This document shows positions 54,021 to 64,000 of a stretch of DNA of 64,000 nucleotides, one piece after another (positions within the stretch are counted from its first letter, which is position 1; each line of letters opens with the position of its first letter). This DNA comes from Corynebacterium ulceribovis DSM 45146 (GTDB lineage Bacteria > Actinomycetota > Actinomycetes > Mycobacteriales > Mycobacteriaceae): assembly GCF_000372445.1 (NCBI RefSeq), contig NZ_AQUY01000003.1, positions 124,001 through 188,000 on the forward strand, given 5' to 3'. The notes under the pieces are model-generated. The model was not told the origin of the DNA. It saw only the letters and a program-made list of their open reading frames with translations, and did not search any database. The position numbers were made by a program, and so were the translations under genes.

Positions 54021-54093
54021 CTAATTTCCCCTTTCTGTGGGCGGTCATTTATGTGTTTGTGTGTTTGGTTTCACTAGCTATAACGCCCCAAGA

Positions 54094-54114
54094 CTTGAGT
54101 CTGTTCCGCTCAAC
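54094..54114. promoter_or_regulatory. HAIR operator upstream of clpB
   Basis: CTTGAGT-N7-GCTCAAC. The HspR-associated inverted repeat is CTTGAGT-N7-ACTCAAG, so 12 of 14 positions fit. TATAGC-like -10 elements lie just downstream for clpB (minus). Confidence 0.7.
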
Positions 54115-54259
54115 CTTCCAAACCGGGGTGACTTGTCTCACATGGTAGCCATGTGGGTTCGGTCGTGCGTTTCCACGGTTGTGGGTTTCCACGGTTGTGG
54201 GTTGTGCCTTTTGACGATTATGAGGGCAGCTCGGGCACCCTGCGCAACATGCAGGCACT

Positions 54260-55036
54260 ATGGATGTCATGCGCGTCAATATCGTCGAGGTCACTCATCG
54301 CAATCGTACTGTCACCGTCATTCGAGCGCTCGCGGCGCCAGAATCGGAAACCGAACCATCGCCGGGCTCGGTCGCACATGCGTCGCACGTTCCTGGACAG
54401 TCAATCCAGGTGCAGGTGCCACATCTTCCCGGGCAATGGCTCCAGGTGGAGTCCTCATTAGCGGCCAACCCGGACGGGCAGTTCGAGTTCCATCTACCCG
54501 CACATGAAGATGCTGGGGTGCTTCGCGAGGTCGCCCGCGTCACGCGTTCCGGCGACCAATGGGAGCTCGGCGCGAGCTCCGGCGAAATGACTTTCGACCC
54601 GCAAACGGAAACTCTCATGGTTGCCGACGGCCTAGGTTGGGCAGCTATGAAGTCGCTGCTCACCGGAACTTTTGGCGGCCCCACCCCGATTTCGCTGCAC
54701 CTGTTTCTTGGGGCGGACTCCCCCGGAAACCTCTACGACCTGCAGTATGTCTGGCATCTAGCGGCCACCAGCCCATGGTTACACGTGCACCCTGTGGTGC
54801 GGTCGCTAGAGGATCCGTGGTGGCTCGGTGCCGGTCCAGATTCGCGGCCACCTGCTGGCCTGGGGATCCCTCAGGTCGGTGAAGTCGGCGAAATTGTGTC
54901 CCGCTTCGGGTCCTGGCGGCACGCCGATGTGCTGGTAGCCGGTGGCGTGGACCAAGTCCAAGCGATCCGCACGTTCATGGAAGCCAAAGGCACGCCGTCA
55001 GAGCTCATCCAAACGCACACCGTTGCGCAGATTTAG
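54260..55036 (+). CDS. Ferredoxin-reductase-like protein (flavohaemoprotein reductase module without globin)
   Basis: 258 residues. The order of segments copies the reductase half of flavohaemoglobins: HLPGQWLQVE, then a nucleotide-binding segment (LMVADGLGWAAMKSLLTGTFG, ISLHLFLGADSPGNLYDLQYVWHLAATSPWLHVHPVV), and a final DVLVAGGVDQVQAIRTFMEAKGTP. The FAD motif RxYS is not recognisable (FEFHLPAHE), so flavin binding is doubtful. No globin domain precedes it. It converges on the carbon-nitrogen hydrolase with overlapping stops. An internal ATG at 54269 is an alternative start. Confidence 0.65.
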   Translation: MDVMRVNIVEVTHRNRTVTVIRALAAPESETEPSPGSVAHASHVPGQSIQVQVPHLPGQWLQVESSLAANPDGQFEFHLPAHEDAGVLREVARVTRSGDQWELGASSGEMTFDPQTETLMVADGLGWAAMKSLLTGTFGGPTPISLHLFLGADSPGNLYDLQYVWHLAATSPWLHVHPVVRSLEDPWWLGAGPDSRPPAGLGIPQVGEVGEIVSRFGSWRHADVLVAGGVDQVQAIRTFMEAKGTPSELIQTHTVAQI

Positions 55037-55860
55037 GTGATGTTGCGTTCGCGGATTGCGAGCACCGGGATTTCTTTGCGAATGCGGGTCACATAAGAGT
55101 CCACGTCGACGTCAATAAGCAACGATGCGGGGTCATATCCCGCCTCCCCCAACCGATGTCCATCCGGCCCAATAACCACCGAATGGCCAATTCCCGTCGG
55201 GCCCTCACTTGGCCCAGCGTTGGCCGCCCCGCCCGGACGCGCCTGCCCCGCCGAGACGAGCACGCACGTGGAATCCAGCGCGCGGGCAGCGGTCACTGTG
55301 CGCCACTGCTCCAACTTGCCCGGACCATCATTCCAGCTGGTCGGAAGGGCAATAAGCTGCGCGCCAGCGAAAGCCAAACTGACGAACTGCTCGGGGAAAC
55401 GGACATCGAAACAGGTGGCCAAGCCCACCGAAACCCCAGCGATTTTCACGACCGCTTCCTGGTGGCCCGGCGCGATGGTGTCTGACTCGCGGTAGCCGAA
55501 AGCGTCGTAAAGGTGGATTTTGTCATAGTGCGCGTTCGTTTCCCCGGCGACCAGCAGCGTGTTGTAGATCCGGTTAATGGTTTTTCCGTCGCGTTTCACC
55601 TGGTCAGCGGGGCGGAACATCCCAAGTACGACAGTCAGGTTCGCGTCCTTTGCGGCCTGACGCACGGCACTGGCAAATGGGCCATCCAGCGGCTCTGCAA
55701 CGGTGTCCAGGCGGCCCGCACCAAATGGGTACATGGCGGCTTCCGGGAAAACTACCAGGTCAGCGCCGCTGACTCCGGCGCGGGCGATGCGTTCGGTGAT
55801 TTCCTGCAAATTCGCCTGCTTATCAGGGACGGCGGACATTTGTTCCACAGAGATGCGCAT
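55033..55860 (-). CDS. Carbon-nitrogen hydrolase (nitrilase superfamily)
   Basis: 275 residues from the ATG at 55858-55860. The catalytic triad is clear: Glu40 (VVFPEAAMYPFG), Lys114 (YDKIHLYDAFGYRESD) and Cys150 (GLATCFDVRFPEQ). It hydrolyses a non-peptide C-N bond, probably an amide such as a deaminated metabolite (Nit1/omega-amidase-like); substrate unknown. It diverges from the EspC-like gene 100 bases away. An 11-mer copy lies in its LLIDVD codons (55110-55120). Confidence 0.88.
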   Translation of the reverse strand: MRISVEQMSAVPDKQANLQEITERIARAGVSGADLVVFPEAAMYPFGAGRLDTVAEPLDGPFASAVRQAAKDANLTVVLGMFRPADQVKRDGKTINRIYNTLLVAGETNAHYDKIHLYDAFGYRESDTIAPGHQEAVVKIAGVSVGLATCFDVRFPEQFVSLAFAGAQLIALPTSWNDGPGKLEQWRTVTAARALDSTCVLVSAGQARPGGAANAGPSEGPTGIGHSVVIGPDGHRLGEAGYDPASLLIDVDVDSYVTRIRKEIPVLAIRERNIT

Positions 55861-55943
55861 AATCCACAGCCTAGCGACCGTGGCGGAGTAATCCACAGGT
55901 TTGCGGCGAAGCGGCGCCATGGGCAGCTGCGGGGTCTGGGCGG

Positions 55944-55968
55944 TTTGTCACAGTGTGGCCATGACAAA
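55944..55968. promoter_or_regulatory. Inverted repeat across the EspC-like start codon
   Basis: TTTGTCA (55944-55950) and TGACAAA (55962-55968) mirror each other around an 11-base spacer and include the ATG at 55961. It may be an operator or a start-codon hairpin. Confidence 0.35.
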
Positions 55969-56260
55969 TGCGACTTATAGCCACGTACACATCATCCCAG
56001 CTGACGTCACTGACCTCGCCACCAAACTCGATGACGCCGCGATAACCGCCGGTGGCGCTGCCCCGCCGAACTACACACCCGCTGGGTGGGCTGGCACAAA
56101 AACAGCAGCGGCATTAGCGAAGGTCGGTGAATTCTTCGCGGACCAGGCGAAACAGATGTCACAGCACGGCGGTGGGTTAGCCGGGCAGGCGCGCATCACG
56201 GCCGCGGCGTTTGCTGAAAGTGACGCAGTCATCGCTGCAGCTATGCAGGAAATTGGGTAG
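55961..56260 (+). CDS. EspC/WXG100-like small helical protein
   Basis: 99 residues with no signal peptide. It is predicted as two amphipathic helices with a central turn (PPNYTPAGWAGTKTAAALAKVGEFFADQAKQM). The pattern of SHVHIIPADVTDLATKLDDA and the C-terminal ARITAAAFAESDAVIAAAM matches EspC-like ESX-associated proteins. The next gene starts five bases later, so they form one unit. Type VII export is an inference; no ESX core genes are in the window. Confidence 0.65.
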   Translation: MTNATYSHVHIIPADVTDLATKLDDAAITAGGAAPPNYTPAGWAGTKTAAALAKVGEFFADQAKQMSQHGGGLAGQARITAAAFAESDAVIAAAMQEIG

Positions 56261-56265
56261 CTGCA

Positions 56266-57816
56266 ATGACGCTAACTTTTGCCCAGGCCCGAGCGCTGAA
56301 CCCGGAAGCACTTGCCGGTAGCGCACTGGATTACGCCTCCTGTGCGCAGACGTTGCTGCAGGCGGCGACCGACACGAAGACGAATATGTCGGGGCTGAGC
56401 ACGGTGAGTTGGTCCGGGCACGTGCGCGATCAGGCGGAGCGGGCGGTGAAGGGCTGGCTGCGGGCGCTTGCGGGCAATGAGCAGCGAGCGGAGAAGGCAG
56501 CGGAGCTGATTACCAGTGCGGTGCTGGACTTTTCGGCAGCCTCGAAGCTGCTGCTCGGCGCGGTGACTCTGGCGGAAAACGCTGGGTTCGTGGTCGACAA
56601 GACGACCGGGGCGGTGACGGTTGCGGCGGGTGCATCCAAGTTAGTGACTGGGTTGGCGGCGCAGGCGGCTGCGGATGCTGCGGCGGCGATGTGGTCAGCG
56701 CTGATTAAGTCGCTGGTGGAGCTATTGTCGCTGCGTGATGAGCTGCTGGCCGGGGCACTAAAGCTGTTGTTGGCGCCAACTCGGGCAGGTGTGCCGCGTA
56801 CGAAGGAAGCGTATGAAATCGGTTCGGTGGAGTCACTGGATTCGCCGAGTGGCCCACCGATGGCTGCCGCGCAGCTGAATTCGCATAATCGGCAGAAGTT
56901 GGCGCAGGATATTGCGGCGCTGGAGAAAAAGGTGGCGGAACATGGGCCGCTGACGTCAAGCAATCCGAAGCTGCTGGCGGCGAAAAAGGCGTATGCGCAG
57001 TTGGAGCGGTTGCGGAGTCTGCAGGAATCTTTGAACCAGCCGGATATGTACCTGTTGCAGTACACCGATGAGACGGCGGCGGTGAGCTACGGCAACCCGG
57101 ATACTGCGCAGACCGTGGCGACCTTCGTGCCGGGTACCACGGCAAATGTGCACAGTTTCCCGGGCTATACCGCGTTGTCGCAGCAGTTGACGGGTGCGGC
57201 TGGCGGGCCATCATCGTCAATCCCGGGGGCGGCGGGTGTGGGGCCGAGTGGTTCGACGGCGATGATCACGTGGTTGGACTATGGGGCACCGCAGTCTGCG
57301 GCGAACGCGGCGTTTCCGCATGCGGCGCATAAGGGCGCGCCGAAGTTGCGGGAGTTCCAGAATTCGCTGGCTGCGCGCAGCAATGGCGATCAACGGTTCG
57401 TCGTGATTGGCCATTCGTATGGGTCGACGGTGGTTGGGGTTGCCGCGTCCGAGGAGGGTCTGCGCGCCGATGATGTGCTGTTTGTGGGCTCCCCCGGCGT
57501 TGTGCATAACAGTGCGTCCGACATGGTGCTTATTGACGACCATGGGCAGCGCCTTCCCGCGGATGCGGTCGCGGAGCGGGTGCATGCGACGGTCCTGCCC
57601 AATGATGCTGTCGGGTGGATTGGCGCTGACCATGTGGGTCACTTTGGTCCGGATCCGGCGCAGGATGGGTTTGGCGGGCAGACTTTCAGTTCAGAGGATC
57701 CAAAATGGTCGGGGTGGCGCAAGCTGTCTGACCCGATTGGTGTGCATACTCGCGGGTATTGGGAGTCGGAAGCTTTCCAAGACTACTTGCGTGATTTGCT
57801 GCTGGCGCGAAAATGA
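56266..57816 (+). CDS. Alpha/beta hydrolase (DUF1023) with WXG100-like N-terminus
   Basis: 516 residues. The first 180 or so are helical and contain a WSG turn (GLSTVSWSGHVRDQAERAVKGWLRAL), like a fused WXG100 domain. A coiled linker follows (AALEKKVAEHGPLT...AYAQLERLRSLQESL). The DUF1023 domain has MITWLDYGAPQ, the nucleophile GHSYGS, DDVLFVGSPGV and HVGHFGP. Such proteins pair with EspC/WXG100-like partners in Actinobacteria and are presumed to be exported lipid or ester hydrolases. The catalytic Ser is intact. Confidence 0.82.
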   Translation: MTLTFAQARALNPEALAGSALDYASCAQTLLQAATDTKTNMSGLSTVSWSGHVRDQAERAVKGWLRALAGNEQRAEKAAELITSAVLDFSAASKLLLGAVTLAENAGFVVDKTTGAVTVAAGASKLVTGLAAQAAADAAAAMWSALIKSLVELLSLRDELLAGALKLLLAPTRAGVPRTKEAYEIGSVESLDSPSGPPMAAAQLNSHNRQKLAQDIAALEKKVAEHGPLTSSNPKLLAAKKAYAQLERLRSLQESLNQPDMYLLQYTDETAAVSYGNPDTAQTVATFVPGTTANVHSFPGYTALSQQLTGAAGGPSSSIPGAAGVGPSGSTAMITWLDYGAPQSAANAAFPHAAHKGAPKLREFQNSLAARSNGDQRFVVIGHSYGSTVVGVAASEEGLRADDVLFVGSPGVVHNSASDMVLIDDHGQRLPADAVAERVHATVLPNDAVGWIGADHVGHFGPDPAQDGFGGQTFSSEDPKWSGWRKLSDPIGVHTRGYWESEAFQDYLRDLLLARK

Positions 57817-57899
57817 TGCCCAAAACGCCACAGCGGCCGCGCCCTAGCGGGCACGGCCTAGCTGGAGCTGGTTGGTTGGGGCCGCCTAGCTTTGGCCAC

Positions 57900-58328
57900 T
57901 TAGCTGGAGCGGCGGCTGCGGATTGGCCGAGGCTTCCAGAGCACCACGGCTGTGGACGGCTCATGCAGGATAAGTTCGCGGGAGGGCGCCTGTGGTTTGG
58001 CGCGTTCTGCGAGCTGCCTACGAAGAGTGACGTTTTCTTCCATGAGCTGGTCGACGCGTTCAGTTAGTTCGATGATGGATTTGATGCCGGCGAGGTTGAC
58101 GCCTTCGTCTTGGCTGAGGCGTTGAATTTCGCGGAGTCGTTCCACATCTTTATGGCTGTAGCGTCGGCCACCACCGCGGGTCCGCCGCGGTTGTACGAGC
58201 CCGAGACGGTCGTAATTGCGCAGGGTTTGCGCGTGCATGCCAGCCAGTTCAGCTGCCACCGAAATGACGAAGTATTCGACGCTACTGGTCGGATCGCGAT
58301 CCGGGCCGCCTTGCGGTCCTGGTTGCAT
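57900..58328 (-). CDS. hspR: Heat-shock repressor HspR (MerR family)
   Basis: 142 residues from the ATG at 58326-58328 behind AAAGGAGGTGAG. MerR-type winged helix (YFVISVAAELAGMHAQTLRNYDRLGLVQPRRTRGGGRRYSHKDVERLREIQRLS), then a coiled coil (LTERVDQLMEENVTLRRQL). HspR binds HAIR operators with DnaK as co-repressor. It is last in the dnaK-grpE-dnaJ-hspR cluster, which gives feedback on its own operon and on clpB. Confidence 0.93.
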   Translation of the reverse strand: MQPGPQGGPDRDPTSSVEYFVISVAAELAGMHAQTLRNYDRLGLVQPRRTRGGGRRYSHKDVERLREIQRLSQDEGVNLAGIKSIIELTERVDQLMEENVTLRRQLAERAKPQAPSRELILHEPSTAVVLWKPRPIRSRRSS

Positions 58329-58373
58329 TGCGCTCACCTCCTTTGTGCTGCGCACTGGTTCCACAGTCTCGGA

Positions 58374-59594
58374 TTAGTTTTTGCCTACCCAGTTGGCACG
58401 TGGGTCGAACCCGCTTTGCCGCTCGGCTTCTACGTAAGAACGCAGTGCCGATGTGGCTTGGTCATCCAGATTCTTCGGGATGGCAACCTTAACGGTGACA
58501 AGCAGGTCACCTGGTTCACTGTTGCGTTTCTTCACACCGCGGCCACGAACCCGCAGGGTGCGTCCGTCTGCGGTACCGGCTGGTACCCGCAGTCGAACCG
58601 AGCCATCAATGGTTGGCACTTCGATGGTGCCGCCCAGCGCGAGTTCACCGAAAGACACCGGGACGGTGACTTCCAGGTTGTTGCCAGTTCGGGTGAAGAC
58701 TTTGTCTGGTGCGACATGCACCGTGACGTACAGGTCCCCGGATGGTTTGCCTTGCATGCCAGCTTCACCGCGGCCGGCTAGACGAATCTTCTGCCCGTCG
58801 GTAATTCCTGCTGGTACCCGAACAGTCATGGAACGAGTCCGGGTGACTACGCCGGTGCCATTGCAGTCTGGGCATGGGTCTTCGATGTACTGGCCTGTGC
58901 CGTGGCAGTGAGTACATGGCCGAGTCATGGCGAATCCGCCACGAGTATCGGTTTCATAGCCACTGCCGTCACAGTATGGACACTTGACCGGTGGTTTCCC
59001 GTCACGGGAACCCGACCCGTGGCACGTGGTACACGGTGATGGCTGAGTTAGTTTGATAGGGACATTCGCACCTTGGACGGCTTCACGGAAGTCCAGAGTG
59101 ATTTCCGTTTCGACGTCCGCGCCACGCTTACTGCGGGCTTGTCGACCAGCGCCACGGGTAGCGCCGCCACCTGTACCAGCTCGTTCGAATAGGTTGGAGA
59201 AAATATCCCCAAAGGAAGTCTCTTCACCAGATGCACCGGTAAAGACGTCTCCCATATCGAAGTTGCTGGTGCCGCCAGAGAATCCACCGCCAGGGTAGCC
59301 CCCGGAGCGGCTGAAGCCGCCGAACCCGCCTGGTGCAAAACCGCCACCGAAGCCAGAGCCCAGCATCTCCTTCATCTCGTCGTACTCTTTGCGCTTATCG
59401 GCATCGCCGACCACCGAGTAAGCTTCCGAAATCCGCTTGAAGCGGTCTTCAGCTTTCTTGTCACCCGGGTTGGAGTCCGGGTGGTTTTCTCGAGCCAGCT
59501 TGCGATATGCCTTTTTAATCTCTACTGCCGATGCGGACTTAGAGACGCCTAGATCAGCGTAGTAGTCCTTTTCAGCCCATTCGCGATCTGCCAA
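58374..59594 (-). CDS. dnaJ: Chaperone DnaJ
   Basis: 406 residues. J domain ([16 protein letters not shown] loop in [13 protein letters not shown]), Gly/Phe-rich region, four CxxCxGxG zinc motifs ([32 protein letters not shown]) and the C-terminal substrate domains. It stimulates DnaK ATPase. 87 bases separate it from grpE and 45 from hspR. Confidence 0.96.
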   Translation of the reverse strand: MADREWAEKDYYADLGVSKSASAVEIKKAYRKLARENHPDSNPGDKKAEDRFKRISEAYSVVGDADKRKEYDEMKEMLGSGFGGGFAPGGFGGFSRSGGYPGGGFSGGTSNFDMGDVFTGASGEETSFGDIFSNLFERAGTGGGATRGAGRQARSKRGADVETEITLDFREAVQGANVPIKLTQPSPCTTCHGSGSRDGKPPVKCPYCDGSGYETDTRGGFAMTRPCTHCHGTGQYIEDPCPDCNGTGVVTRTRSMTVRVPAGITDGQKIRLAGRGEAGMQGKPSGDLYVTVHVAPDKVFTRTGNNLEVTVPVSFGELALGGTIEVPTIDGSVRLRVPAGTADGRTLRVRGRGVKKRNSEPGDLLVTVKVAIPKNLDDQATSALRSYVEAERQSGFDPRANWVGKN

Positions 59595-59681
59595 AGCTCA
59601 TCTCCTTCCACATCGCACAGTTGAAATGGGTATTCAGTTGTCGTGTTCAGTTGTCTTATCTCGAGACGTTGTCGTATCCGA

Positions 59682-60311
59682 CTACTCGGTTGGGTCACCA
59701 ACGATGACCATTGGCAGGCGCAGGTTACGCTCGCCCATCCGGTAGCCCTTGTTCAGAATCTCAACCAGCACTTTGTCATCACCGGTCGACAGGTCTTGGA
59801 CGGCCTGGTGCTTTTCGAAGTCAAAGACTTCGCCCTTCTCGCCGAAAGGTTCCACACCCAAGCTGCTCAGCACACTGGTGAACTTGTCGGCAAAAGCCTT
59901 CAGTGGGCCTGCTTCCAAGTCGCCGTGCTTTGCGGCTAGGTCTAGGTCGTCAGCCAGTGCCAAGAACTTCAAGACGATGGACGCCTTGGCGTTGTCCGCA
60001 GCGGCTTGACGTTCCCGGTCGGTGCGGCGCCGGAAGTTAGCGAACTCAGCAGAGACGCGCTTGACGTCATCCGTGCGTTCGTCAAGCTCTTCCTGCAGGC
60101 GTTCAATTTCCGACTTGCCGGTGTCCTCGGAAGAGTCAGCCGCGTCGCGGTCTTCGTCATCAAGCCCACCAGCGTCGGTGTCTGATGCACCGGCACCGGC
60201 AGCGGTCGAGGTACCAGCGTGGTCGGCAGTTTCCATGCCTGCTTCGCCCTCACCAGCGGCGGCCGAGGCGGCCTCCGCGGTGTGGTCTGGGTGTTCCTCG
60301 CCGGTGCTCAT
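59682..60311 (-). CDS. grpE: Nucleotide exchange factor GrpE
   Basis: 209 residues. A disordered acidic N-terminus with Ala/Gly repeats (about 60 residues), a long coiled coil (SEIERLQEELDERTDDVKRVSAEFANFRRRTDRERQ), then the beta-domain ending in YRMGERNLRLPMVIVG. It releases ADP from DnaK. The ATG directly abuts the dnaK stop. Confidence 0.95.
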   Translation of the reverse strand: MSTGEEHPDHTAEAASAAAGEGEAGMETADHAGTSTAAGAGASDTDAGGLDDEDRDAADSSEDTGKSEIERLQEELDERTDDVKRVSAEFANFRRRTDRERQAAADNAKASIVLKFLALADDLDLAAKHGDLEAGPLKAFADKFTSVLSSLGVEPFGEKGEVFDFEKHQAVQDLSTGDDKVLVEILNKGYRMGERNLRLPMVIVGDPTE

Positions 60312-62162
<1,851 letters not shown>

Positions 62163-62222
62163 AGTTTTCCTCCTGTGGATGCGGGCGGACTGCCCGCCCA
62201 GTTGACTTCATTGTTTTGGCCG

Positions 62223-62243
62223 GTTGAGCCGTATTGACTCAAC
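62223..62243. promoter_or_regulatory. HAIR operator upstream of dnaK
   Basis: GTTGAGC-N7-ACTCAAC, 11 of 14 positions matching the HspR-associated inverted repeat. It lies 61 bases before the dnaK ATG, close to the expected core promoter. Confidence 0.75.
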
Positions 62244-62305
62244 CTTCTGCCCCTTACAACGACCCACATCCCAAAATTGTTCCCACCCGACTCAACTTTC
62301 TTTCT

Positions 62306-62321
62306 TGTGATTGCGGTCACA
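62306..62321. promoter_or_regulatory. GlxR/CRP-like palindrome upstream of dnaK
   Basis: TGTGATTGCGGTCACA has both TGTGA and TCACA half-sites perfect with six bases between. The centre lacks the GlxR-preferred TA. It lies about 145 bases before dnaK and past the end of the neighbouring minus-strand gene. Confidence 0.45.
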
Positions 62322-62372
62322 GCCTATTTTTTGACGGGACACCGCTGCCCCATGTCCGGCTTCGGCTTTCGC

Positions 62373-62771
62373 CTACTTCCGACGCAGCGCCAATGCCACA
62401 CCAACGGCCGCCATCACAATCGCGCCCACGCCGACACCGATGACGAGCCACTTCACCTTGTCCCAAGTGCTTTCGGAAGCAGTGTTCCCCACGTCGGGAC
62501 TATCAGAGCTATCAGAACCGTTCTGACCACTGCCGCCAGCTCCGCCCTCGGCGCCACCTTCTGTGTTGTCGCCAGGGGCAGCTTTCACCGGAATCGGCCC
62601 GCTGGCGTCGAGGACCAGTGCGACTTTGTTTCCTTCCGCGCCATGTTCGCTTGGTGACGTATTGGATTGAGCGCTGGCTATGTGCAACGCGCCGAACGCG
62701 CCAGTAATAAGGAGCAAACTAAAAGCGGCCCAGATACTGACAAGTGTTGTGGACGGGATGCGTTGAGGCAT
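62373..62771 (-). CDS. Small secreted/membrane protein, unknown function
   Basis: 132 residues. An N-terminal signal-like helix (TTLVSIWAAFSLLLITGAFGALHIASAQ), a short exposed segment with a Ser/Gly/Asp linker, then a C-terminal helix (WLVIGVGVGAIVMAAVGVALAL) and RRK. This is the plan of an anchored surface protein but without a sorting motif. No family recognised. It precedes dnaK on the same strand, with the dnaK control region downstream of its stop. Confidence 0.6.
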   Translation of the reverse strand: MPQRIPSTTLVSIWAAFSLLLITGAFGALHIASAQSNTSPSEHGAEGNKVALVLDASGPIPVKAAPGDNTEGGAEGGAGGSGQNGSDSSDSPDVGNTASESTWDKVKWLVIGVGVGAIVMAAVGVALALRRK

Positions 62772-62907
62772 GACTAATCACTTTCGTTGGCGAAGAGCAA
62801 TAAAGAGCACAGCTTGGCTTTGCCGAAGAAAGTATCATGGTCGCTTCCGGCGGGAGGGGTGAAGTTTGCGCTTACCTGTGTAAATGCGCAGGAATTTTAA
62901 TGTTTAG

Positions 62908-64000
62908 TTATGAACTGGGCGTAATTTGTGCACTTGCCCCAATTTTCGGCGTCCCGTCGATTCGGTGGTGCGGGAGCCAACGGAAAATCCACGGTGATGC
63001 GAAAACGGCAACAGCCATGATGGAAGCAACCGCCCCGAGACCGAAAGTCCAGCCTGCAATAACAGCGATGGGGGCGATGATAGTCATGCCAATTTCGAAA
63101 GGCGCAAAGCCAATATAGGCAACGCCATATTCATTCAAGGTGCCGGATTTAAGTTTCGGGTCCACAATCTTGAGCAATGCAATACCGGTGGCAACCGCTG
63201 CGGTACCCCAACCCCAGCTGAAGACGCCACGTTCCAACCAGTTTTCGCCGAAGAACACCGGCGCGACGAAGATCATCAGCGCCGCACAGTACACAATGCC
63301 TAGGACGAACAGCACGATAAGCGGCACCAAGTAGTCGGCGAGGGCCTGCGGCACAATGGAGGCAATACCGAAGGCAATGAGGTAATCCGTGGAGGCTCCG
63401 GAGACGGACTTCATGGTTTCTTTGTCCAGGTAGCGTGGCTTATTCGCTAGTTTCAGCAGTCCCATGCCGATGCCGCCGAATACAAACGCTACGGCGAATA
63501 GTGGGATGGCAACGTTCGGGAACATACCGGTGATCCACTGATTAAATAGGTACGCCAGCATCACAGTGAAGGCGAGGACACCAACGTGTAGCCCAAGGGA
63601 ATCGATGGCAGAAGGGTTCGTGGTGGCGCGGCCGATGGATGGGCGTTCGGATTCCTTGTCGATGTATCCGGAGCGCATTTCCCATGGCAGTTTCCCTGGC
63701 ACTGCTGCGGTTTTGCCGCGTTTGATACCCCAGCTGGTGGCAATCAGTCCACCAATAATTGCCGCTAGCGTGCCGACGGTTGCGGCGGTGAAACCAAGAG
63801 AGCTTGCCGCGTCAGCGCCGATGGTTTCCAGGGAGGTGCCCACGGCCGCGGCGGTACCGAAACCGCCGACGAAACCGACCGGCAGCATCATGCCGAACCA
63901 GTCTTCAGTGCCCCACACTGGGGCAAAGAGGAAGACACCCAGCAGGATGAAGAAGCCCCATTGACCGAGGAACATGGCGGTCGAGTACGCCCACATAGTG
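62908..64000 (-). CDS. gltS: Sodium/glutamate symporter GltS (partial, 5' end off window)
   Basis: The frame runs to the right edge and no start is certain, so an N-terminal part is missing. About ten membrane helices are visible. The re-entrant loop PVGFVGGFGTAAAVGTSLE resembles the GltS Gly-rich motif. Other segments (ALADYLVPLIVLFVLGIVYCAALMIFVAPVFFG; FGIASIVPQALADY) fit the family. It imports glutamate with Na+. An ATG at 63994-63996 is in frame but is probably internal. Confidence 0.8.
   Translation of the reverse strand, partial: TMWAYSTAMFLGQWGFFILLGVFLFAPVWGTEDWFGMMLPVGFVGGFGTAAAVGTSLETIGADAASSLGFTAATVGTLAAIIGGLIATSWGIKRGKTAAVPGKLPWEMRSGYIDKESERPSIGRATTNPSAIDSLGLHVGVLAFTVMLAYLFNQWITGMFPNVAIPLFAVAFVFGGIGMGLLKLANKPRYLDKETMKSVSGASTDYLIAFGIASIVPQALADYLVPLIVLFVLGIVYCAALMIFVAPVFFGENWLERGVFSWGWGTAAVATGIALLKIVDPKLKSGTLNEYGVAYIGFAPFEIGMTIIAPIAVIAGWTFGLGAVASIMAVAVFASPWIFRWLPHHRIDGTPKIGASAQITPSS

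Overview
The window is G+C-rich chromosomal DNA from a Corynebacterium or a close relative. Supporting this are the glnX-glnH-pknG operon, pta-ackA, fprA, a def gene beside a DUF3263 gene, fba beside a DUF3151 gene, pyrE-trmH-GH76, and dnaK-grpE-dnaJ-hspR with clpB. The order follows the familiar C. glutamicum layout. I saw no rRNA, tRNA, CRISPR array, insertion sequence or prophage. The species cannot be fixed from the sequence alone.

Layout. 1-2.0 kb: envelope proteins on the minus strand, including a lipoprotein with class A beta-lactamase-like motifs cut by the left edge. 2.0-4.2 kb: an M20 dipeptidase, then a stand-alone LeuA regulatory-domain protein preceded by a promoter, a leaderless branched-chain leader peptide and a large hairpin. 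4.2-11.1 kb: a complete mrp/mnh Na+/H+ antiporter operon (A/B fused, then C-G). 11.1-15.8 kb: a GCS2 ligase-like protein, two lipoproteins, a LytR_C protein and a probably broken small gene. 15.8-22.7 kb: an HNH endonuclease behind LexA-like boxes, DUF3263, peptide deformylase, an acetyltransferase, an RDD protein, exonuclease III and a MarR regulator. 22.8-31.7 kb: an ABC exporter, a Nudix hydrolase, glnX-glnH-pknG and an L,D-transpeptidase. 31.7-36.3 kb: ackA, pta and fprA. 36.3-40.8 kb: two tandem thioester-domain/VaFE surface proteins, which look like accessory content. 41-51 kb: purA, a hypothetical gene, DUF3151, fba, GH76, trmH, pyrE, a membrane protein, a rhodanese without its cysteine and a frameshifted DUF1801 gene. 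51-64 kb: the heat-shock region (clpB, hspR, dnaJ, grpE, dnaK) with two HspR-type HAIR operators. It flanks a small type-VII-like pair (EspC-like protein plus DUF1023 hydrolase) and ends in a partial gltS.

How genes work together. GlnX, GlnH and PknG form a chain from extracellular amino acid sensing to kinase control of 2-oxoglutarate dehydrogenase in corynebacteria. Pta and AckA interconvert acetyl-CoA and acetate. HspR probably represses its own dnaK operon and clpB. The Mrp complex handles Na+ and pH homeostasis.

The most unusual signals are these. (1) Leucine-type attenuation sits in front of an orphan LeuA regulatory domain. (2) The 11-mer GCTTNTTGACG occurs 25 times by my manual count, in several reading frames and between genes. 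(3) The two thioester surface proteins share a hairpin that sequesters the Shine-Dalgarno. (4) Three copies of one terminator-like hairpin occur. (5) Gly/Ala-rich coding repeats have expanded in many proteins, including inside exonuclease III.
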